The notes under the pieces were generated by a model that worked only from the letters and a program-made list of their open reading frames with translations, ran no database searches and had not been told where the DNA came from. From Nymphaea colorata (taxonomy: Eukaryota; Streptophyta; Magnoliopsida; Nymphaeales; Nymphaeaceae), in contig NC_045141.1 of assembly GCF_008831285.2 (NCBI RefSeq), forward strand, positions 12,138,106-12,202,105: a DNA stretch of 64,000 nt, read 5' to 3'. Within the stretch, counting starts at the first letter, position 1. Each line of letters opens with the position of its first letter. Of this stretch, positions 57,311 to 64,000 are shown in pieces. The position numbers and the translations under genes were made by a program.

Positions 57311-58456
57311 GCCACAAGCTTAATTTTCATTTGCGTTGATAAGAATGGAGCAATCTTACCTTAGACCTGCATATAAAACCTGTTAAACTATCTAAATGCA
57401 TTCCTTTCTTATGATTTTTTTTTTTTTGAAAACCCAAGAAATAATGCAACGGACCCAAATTTATTATTTCCAATTTCTTGCATCATTTAACTTTCAAATT
57501 CATTGAGAAAAATATTTGAGGAAAAATCACAGTATAAATTAATTCTCATTATTTACCATAGTTAGATAGAGATGAGATTCAATTTTTCTCCTTCTTCAAA
57601 ATATCTATCGTGGTAGAATTCCTCGTCATGTGTACTCCTTTTTCGAACAATGAATTTTCATGCGACTCCTTTTAACTCAGTGGCCGGCTCCTTCGTACTA
57701 CCGTAAATGCAAAGGCACGTTTGTAGATATTTTCAAGTGAACTGGCGTACATTCAATGTCACGTGACTTCATGATGAGCCGAATCAACAACATTTTGGAC
57801 CTTTGGTTGCTTGGAACAAAAAAAATGTAATTATTTCATGATGGAGTATTGAATTTCCTTTTCTTGTTTTATGCATATTCATGATAAAAAAAATTAAATG
57901 CCTAATCAGACATAAAAAGTTTATGTTCATTCACTACCTTCATCAAATGCTACATTGTAAAAAATAATTAATTTTCTTGAACTAGGAATTTCCTTGGATT
58001 CATCATTATAACCACTTAAAATGCAACTTTTTGCTTCTACTGTCTAACTTAGAACATTCACCTAAAATAATTATCCGATAAATACTTCCAAAATTTTTCA
58101 AATTACTTGCATTGGATTTTCCCCTCAAAGGGTCTACGAGCCGTCCCTGCTTTGTCCAATAAATATTGTAATCTGTGTTTCATATCAAGAGTAGAACGTA
58201 ATATAACTGCCACAGAGTGGGAAAATATTTGACAGTGCTCTCGATTTAATTACTTCGACAAATAGATGAGGGAGCAGTTGTTAATTGCAAATACTTCGGC
58301 AAGAAAACTAATTTCACGGCACACCCTAAAAACCGAAGTGAGAAAATTGAGCTCCAGATGATTAGCTTGTAACCCAGGTGATCTGAGCTTTGGTAGATTA
58401 GACGTCTCCATGAGTGAGTTGGGTGACTATGGATTATTAGAGTCACCAGTCACTCA

Positions 58457-58459
<3 letters not shown>
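57311..58459. other. AT-rich spacer, no gene seen
   Basis: Short frames only, for example 58246-58446 on the minus strand, without family motif. Confidence 0.45.
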
Positions 58460-58497
<38 letters not shown>

Positions 58498-58585
58498 GGC
58501 TGACCATGATTTATGATCTAAGATGGTTTAGGGTGGCTTTAGTGACAGTTTATGAACTTTTAATCATCTTTAGATTAATTATATA

Positions 58586-58671
<86 letters not shown>
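58460..58671. repeat. Two (AT)n arrays flanking 90 bp of unique DNA
   Basis: About 35 bp of AT at 58460-58494, and (TG)n plus about 74 bp of AT at 58586-58671. Confidence 0.95.
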
Positions 58672-58673
<2 letters not shown>

Positions 58674-60129
58674 AGCAGTCAATTTAGTTTTTCTCAATTT
58701 ATAACGTATTTTTTCACAAGAAAACTTTTTGAAGAAGGAAAGCCCTCAAGTGAGCTGAAACTAAATCCTGTAAGCAGGACAGAACCACAAAATTTTGGTT
58801 AAATTAAAAAAAACATAAATTTGTCATAAATAGATCGTGCATGAATTTATCAATTGCACGTATATAAGAACAAGTTTCTAAATTATTTGTGATTTGATAA
58901 CAAGGATCTTGTCCAACTGGTCAGAAGCATAACCAGAAAAATCATGTAAGGAGACAATAACCTTTGTGAAGATTTTCTTCGTCCCCAAAGTTCAGGGCTA
59001 CTTTGTGACCTGAATGGTCATATCGTTTATCAGTTAAAGCATCTATGAAAATTAAAGTGAGAACAGATTGACTACTCATTCCTCAGGCCCACCGGGTATG
59101 CTATGCCCCTTGCGACTCACCTAACTAAATGTTTGACCTAAAAGTCCTTCAAGTAGAAAGAAGGTTAAGTTCTCACGATAGCGGATCAATAAAATACAAA
59201 GGCCTAACAATGTACTGCTTCTTTAAAAGAATAGAGATTAATTTGAACCATCATCTGCCATGAAAAAAAAAAAAGAAGAGGAACTTTGTGGGCAGATATT
59301 TTCATTAGCTTTCTTGTGGTACCATTACAAAAAATACATATTATATAAAAGAAGAAAAAAAATCACGGCATTGAAAGAAAACCAAGTAACTTGGTTTCAG
59401 TGGGATCCAAATGCTGCCTAACTTTTTTTCAGCATGAAGCTTTAACAAAAAATTAACTTAAAGAGTTCCATCTCCTCATATAGTTAACATTCAAAATCTA
59501 ATGCATCTCTTGTACTAAGCATAATGCATCCAATTATTTATATTCAACAAAAAATGAATGAAGACATGATTAGAAACCTAATTGGGGGATGATATAGCGT
59601 GCTATGTGCATTACACATCGATAAATGATGAAAACTTGGAAAGAAAAGACAACTTCCACATAAATATTTAGACTATTTTCATTAGGATAAATTACATATA
59701 TAAATATTCAAATTTAGTTGGCATGGTAGGAGAAAAAACTCAAAACCTCATGTGATGACCCTTCCCGCTCGCATCTTCCTAAATGGAATACTACTAGTTT
59801 AGTTCTAAAGTTTAAATATAAACAATGGAAAATGGTATTAATCTGCACTAGCGTGAGTTGTTGCATACATATGATGACTTGACTTAGATAAACACTCGCA
59901 AAGCAAGTTAGGAACAACAAATAACACTTACCTTTCTCTCAATTTTGAGTTGGCAAAGTCAGATAAAAAAAAAAAAAAAAAAGGGCCCAGGAGTATCTCC
60001 CCCCAAAGTAAATCATTTAACTCTCACAAAAAAAAACTACTTGATTCACCAAGCAACCGACTTCCACTACCCTTTTTACATGTCAATAGGCAGCAAGTAC
60101 AAATCAGCAACTTTTAGGTAAAACCAAAC
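58672..60129. other. AT-rich spacer, no gene seen
   Basis: Contains a poly(A) run at about 59966-59982 and no supported coding sequence. Confidence 0.45.
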
Positions 60130-60385
60130 CCGAAATTCGAGCTCGGGCTTGATATTCAGGTATAGGGCCCAGGACCAGCCCGGTCTGACTCAATTACATT
60201 AAAAAATATTTTTTAATATAAATTATATTTTTAAATAATAACATATATATTATTAAATTTTAAAAATAATAAAAAATATTTTTTAAATATTACTGGGCCT
60301 GGGTTTTTTCTGCCCGGATTCGGGGCCCATGCCGCGCCGAGTTCTGGGGCCTCGCCGGCGACCCGGCCCGGCGCCCACCCTTAAG
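60130..60385. repeat. Repeat with GC-rich ends and AT core, second copy
   Basis: AGCTCGGGCTTGATATTCAGG, GGGCCCAGG and AGCCCGG on the left; GGCCCATGCCGCGCC, GGCGACCCGGCCCGGCGCCC on the right; a core of ATATTTTTTAAATAT. Similar in layout to 5735-6010. Confidence 0.45.
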
Positions 60386-60554
60386 TATGAACTTTCTTGC
60401 AACTAACGGTAAGGTTGACAGTGGAAAGTGATTTATGCTTTTGATTTAAGGTGGTTTATATTTATGTTTGATTGCTTGTATGACATTGTCCAAGTTTTCT
60501 TTTTTATGATTTGACGATAGACAATTATGAATTTGATCACTATAAGCCATATTA

Positions 60555-60790
60555 GAACAGACCCTGAGGACAGGCTGGTAGCACATAAGCAGTTGATCTC
60601 CAATTCAAATCTCAAATTACACTTTTGGACTGTAAACAATGGCAAGCGTTCTGGACACCCAAATTAAAAGGTGCTTGGGTAGTAGGTCTACTCGCATCTA
60701 AGCAGCATTGGACCTCAAGGGCAAGAGGGTCGGGGGACCTCGGGGTCTCATACAGGCAGTGGGTTCACCTCCCACTCACCTGGAAGCCAC
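60555..60790 (+). repeat. SINE-like copy, diverged
   Basis: CAGGCTGGTAGCACATAAGCAG, CCAATTCAAATCTCA (B-box-like) and ACTGTAAACAATGGCAAGCG follow the SINE order; CAAGGGCAAGAGGGTCGGGG resembles the tail at 57220-57260. Confidence 0.4.
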
Positions 60791-61135
60791 ATTTTACCAG
60801 AGGCAGCTAAGTTTTGAAGACAAATCTAAAGTAGTTTAAAAAGAAAGAGTTCAGAAAAAATCTAGAAATAAAAACTGGTTTTCTTCAGGATTATATATGG
60901 AGAAGCAGAAAACCAAATAAGCCTATAAAATTGAAGGCCAAATTAAAAACACACACACCAAAAGAGTTCAAAACTGTCTTTTTGAAAGTTACATATGGAA
61001 ATGAATGCACAAGACCTAACAAGCTTACAAAAATGAAATTGAAATACACAGTTTGACAAAGACTCTTGCAAAAAAAAGGGTTTAGACGACAGCCCAAAAC
61101 CAGCTGATTTTACCTCCAAAAAGTCATTTTAGATA

Positions 61136-61289
61136 TGTTTGGATGACATCAAAATTGGGTTTTACCAAAATCTAGTTTTGACAAAACCTACTAATCATAG
61201 AAGGCCTTAAGAACCTACCTCCATGAGGCTTTTCATGTAAAACATATTTTTTACCGCTTCCCTCTAGTTTTTATCTTGTCGTCCAAACA
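61136..61289. repeat. Small inverted-repeat element (TGTTTGGATGAC ends)
   Basis: TGTTTGGATGAC at 61136-61147 and GTCGTCCAAACA at 61278-61289 pair at 11 of 12 bases. About 154 bp; non-coding. GTGTTTGGAT text recurs at 61346. Confidence 0.5.
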
Positions 61290-61669
61290 TTCAAATCAGG
61301 TTTTAGAAGCTGGGTTTGAATCAGGTTTTTGCAAAACTTAGGGCGTGTTTGGATATACGCTTAAAAACGGATCCAAACACCATATAGAGGAGATCAAAAC
61401 TGTTTTTTTTTTTTTTAAAAGTTTATACGAGCATAAAAACATAAATGGAGACAAAACCCATAAACCGAAGTATTTTTTAGGAAAAGAAATCTCCAAACAC
61501 CAAAAGCAAAGGTCCGGCCGAGCGATCAATGCAGTATACCAACGTGACAGCAAGCTCGAAGACAAATGGAAGCAGGAAGAATGGGACCTAAAGTTTTTTC
61601 AGGTCCACTCTATTTGTAAGGAAAATTAAGTTGAATTACATTTTAAGTGGTGCCACTATACTTCATCTT

Positions 61670-61717
61670 CTCGTTCACCTAAAAAGTAAAATTCTCGTTC
61701 ACCTAAAAAGTAAAATT
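61670..61717. repeat. 24-bp tandem duplication
   Basis: Two copies of CTCGTTCACCTAAAAAGTAA plus AATT. Confidence 0.88.
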
Positions 61718-61729
61718 CTCATTTTGAGA

Positions 61730-61812
61730 GACATGGTGTAGTCATGAGTTTGTTTTTTTTATAAATGCTACTCTTGTAAATGATAGATACACCACATTCT
61801 AATTAAAAATTC
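61730..61812 (+). repeat. SINE body fragment
   Basis: ACTCTTGTAAATGATAGATA and CACCACATTCTAATT match the body of the SINE copies at 51683 and 56575; the tRNA-like head is missing. Confidence 0.4.
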
Positions 61813-61863
61813 TAATTAAAAAGATAAAAAAAGGAAAAAGTTACGACCCCAACTAAAATTTGA

Positions 61864-61980
61864 TATGGTACTATGAATTTTGACTTAAAAGGTGAATTTC
61901 AGTATGGTACTACGAATTTTGACTCAAAAGGTGAATTTAATATGGTACTATCAATTTTGACTTAAAAGTTAATATGGTAA
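61864..61980. repeat. ~38-bp tandem repeat, three units
   Basis: Units start TATGGTACTA at 61864, 61903 and 61941, with a fourth start at 61973. Each contains GAATTTTGACTYAAAAGGTG or a close variant. Confidence 0.85.
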
Positions 61981-62199
61981 AAGAGAAGGTGGATTTTATG
62001 GAAGCGAGGAGATCCAAGTGTCTTCCCTTCTCACGTGATGAATCGGCCGTAAAAGTTGATCAGCGTCAATGGGCAGGTCCGAAAGCCCACGCAGGGTTTC
62101 TTACGCTTCTCGCATTTCCGGTATTTAATGTGGAGAGAGAGACTGTGTGTGGGGACCCAGTGGTTGCCCACCATCACCGGCCTGCTTGTGTCAGAAGGA

Positions 62200-62400
62200 A
62201 GCGTCGAGCGCAGTCAAGCAAAGCCGAACCATTTTTAATCCTTCTTCGTTTTCTCCTCCTCCGTCGTCACTACTGACGTACTCTCTCTCTCTCTCTCCTA
62301 TTTCTTTATTCGGGAGAACGGACTGACGGGCGGAAGGAAGACGACGCCTGCACAGTTCTTGCGGGATCAGTGGGTAACGAAGCGTTTCTCTTCCGGATGA
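62200..62400 (+). promoter_or_regulatory. Possible promoter and first non-coding exon
   Basis: GC content rises, a CT array lies at 62281-62298 (typical of plant 5' leaders), and GGATCAGTGGGTAACG near 62366-62380 could hold a 5' splice donor. It precedes exon-like sequence at 63.3 kb. This is inference from composition and motifs only. Confidence 0.25.
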
Positions 62401-63342
62401 GCAATGCGTTTCAAATTGTCTTAATTAACGCTTCTCGGAGGAAGTTGCACGTTCTTCTTATTTTGTCTCATCCTTCTTCTTCTTTTTCTCCCTTGCTTTT
62501 CATATATTTTCCTGAACTTTGCAGCTCTCCGTTTCTGTAATTTGCGTATATATTTTCAGGGGGGTCATCTTAAAGCGTTCTCTCTTTCTGCTATGTTTTT
62601 TGTTCTTATTTTCGTATTTTCGATACTGCGCATCTTTTTTTCCGCATAATCTTAGCATGCGGGGCCACACTGGAAGCTTTTTCCTCTTCCTTCTATCGTG
62701 TTGTTTTATCCGTGAAGTTGGAGACGGCGCTATTCGTGGGGCAATTCTGCTGCTTTTTTAGAGCATCCAGAAAATGTACCGAAATTGTTAAGAGTTTGAT
62801 TGACTTTAAGCAATGGAGAACATTTTGCTTTTTGTTGGCGATTTTCTGGGCACGTGAGTGCTTTAGATTTATGGTTGCCAGACTGAGAAACGGTATGAAG
62901 GAGTGATACGGAGAGCGAGAACTGGGACGCAGGGCACGTTGGAACAGGAAGAAAATTGGAAGCTGGGGAGAGACTGAAAGGAAGCAAATGTTTAAAGCTC
63001 TGTCAGCTTTACATGGATATGAAGACATTAGAAGCACGATTATGCTAAGATTATATAAGAGATATTATGCCATTTACAATGTAATTGGTACAAAGATTAT
63101 ACAGATCTTTTAAATCTAAAGACGAGGATCGTCGTGTTTGCTTTGCATACTGTCAATGGAAGTCATTCGTTCCTAATTTTAGCACTACGAAGATAACGAG
63201 CTAACTCAACTTCTTGTGTAGCTAGAGACTAACTAAGCCAAGTACCTTTGTTTCATGAAAGTAAAGGACAACTTTCTCATATATGCTTGTCAAATTTGAG
63301 AAATAGTGCCTGAATTTCTGGAAATCTTTTTTTCTTCCGAGA

Positions 63343-63531
63343 ATGGTGCCCCTACTAGGAAGAAAAAGAAATAATTCATCAGAAGTTTTTGAAATGATAT
63401 ACTTCACTGTTCTGAAACGCACTTCTGAATCTCTGATGATTGATTTAACTTCTGATAAAAAAGATATGCCTAATGAAAGATCTTGTGAAGTGATTTTAGA
63501 AGACATAACCAATTACAAGTCGGTGCTTCAG
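63343..63531 (+). CDS. Possible internal exon, gene unrecognised
   Basis: Sixty-three codons from MVPLLGRKRNNSS to TNYKSVLQ end in CAG followed by GTAAAT, a good plant splice donor in phase 0. The text VFEMIYFTVLKRTSESLMI and CEVILEDITNY looks protein-like. The frame extends a few codons upstream (NFWKSFFLPR). The gene would continue beyond the right edge. The opposite strand also has an open frame (63222-63512), so strand and reality are uncertain. Confidence 0.25.
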
Positions 63532-64000
63532 GTAAATTTCATCGCAGCACTCCATGGTGCAAGATGTCGAGAAGCAAGAACCCTGGGCATCTTTTTCTAA
63601 CGTTTGAGGATATTTTGCGCAAAAAACACATCTGTAGTTACCTGAATAAAGGAGACTAATAGAAATTTTAGTTGCTGTACGGTAAACATTCTATGATGGA
63701 AAGGAGGGGATGTAACTTTAAGTTTTTCAGGTTAAGTTTGAATTTATCTGCATTTATGATTTAATATTTTCAGTTCTGTTTCTATTTTTTGAGATACTAT
63801 TTTGTCAAAGATTATTCATTTTCTAAAAATTTCATGCAGTAATTTTTGCTTCCTCAAATGAGGAAATTCACTAGCCTCACTTAGTGCTTGTAACAAGGCT
63901 ATGTCATTATAATCTGAAGAATCTACATGCGACTGGTTTCCTGAAACATCATTTTCTGATATCTTAGTTTCAAACACATAATGTTCCTTTGTTTGGATTC

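Noticed and set aside
63222-63512. 96-codon minus-strand frame opposite the candidate exon
   Set aside because: It looks protein-like but has no splice or domain support; the plus-strand block has a good donor. Neither is certain.

Overview
The window is nuclear DNA from a flowering plant. This follows from spliced plant-type genes with short introns, a plant CYSTM gene and a plant PB1-domain gene, Ty1-copia, Ty3-gypsy, LINE, hAT and PIF/Harbinger-like elements, tRNA-derived SINEs, and many (AT)n and (GA)n microsatellites. The species cannot be read from the sequence. It is an AT-rich, gene-poor, repeat-dense region. Host coding sequence is a small minority, and most of the rest is transposon debris of different ages or featureless AT-rich spacer.

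Host genes. (1) A three-exon CYSTM microprotein gene lies on the minus strand at 2150-2655 (65 aa), with a good TATA box 130 bp upstream of the ATG. (2) A single-exon, GC-rich PB1-domain protein gene lies on the minus strand at 35866-37377 (503 aa). (3) A decayed but intron-bearing copy of a DRB2/3/5-type double-stranded RNA-binding protein gene lies on the plus strand at 51076-52490, with a SINE in its second intron. (4) Weaker candidates are a 109-codon ORF at 55548-55877 and exon-like sequence at 62.3-63.5 kb.

Mobile DNA, left to right. A 5'- and 3'-truncated Ty1-copia pol (8.3-10.4 kb, plus) runs into an inverted copia LTR with primer-binding site (10.44-10.76 kb). A LINE fragment follows (10.97-11.9 kb, minus). 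A large composite then occupies about 12.28-23.71 kb: one old copia element (leader, gag, protease, integrase, RT, RNase H, plus strand) split by three later insertions, each with its target-site duplication still readable. These are a 1507-bp TIR element at 14508-16014 (TTA duplication), a 2455-bp Ty3-gypsy-type solo LTR at 18496-20950 (TATGC duplication), and a 2357-bp TIR element at 21036-23392 (TAA duplication). The two TIR elements share near-identical 17-20 bp ends but have unrelated interiors, as expected of a sequence-capturing, non-autonomous PIF/Harbinger-like family. A third copia element lies on the minus strand at 25.4-28.5 kb.

The right half (38-64 kb) is mostly AT-rich spacer. 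It carries (AT)n arrays up to about 80 bp, a hAT-type MITE with perfect 13-bp inverted repeats and a perfect 8-bp duplication (56196-56373) plus decayed relatives, several copies of a tRNA-derived SINE, and other short inverted-repeat elements. No rRNA gene, convincing tRNA gene, CRISPR array or organellar insert was seen.
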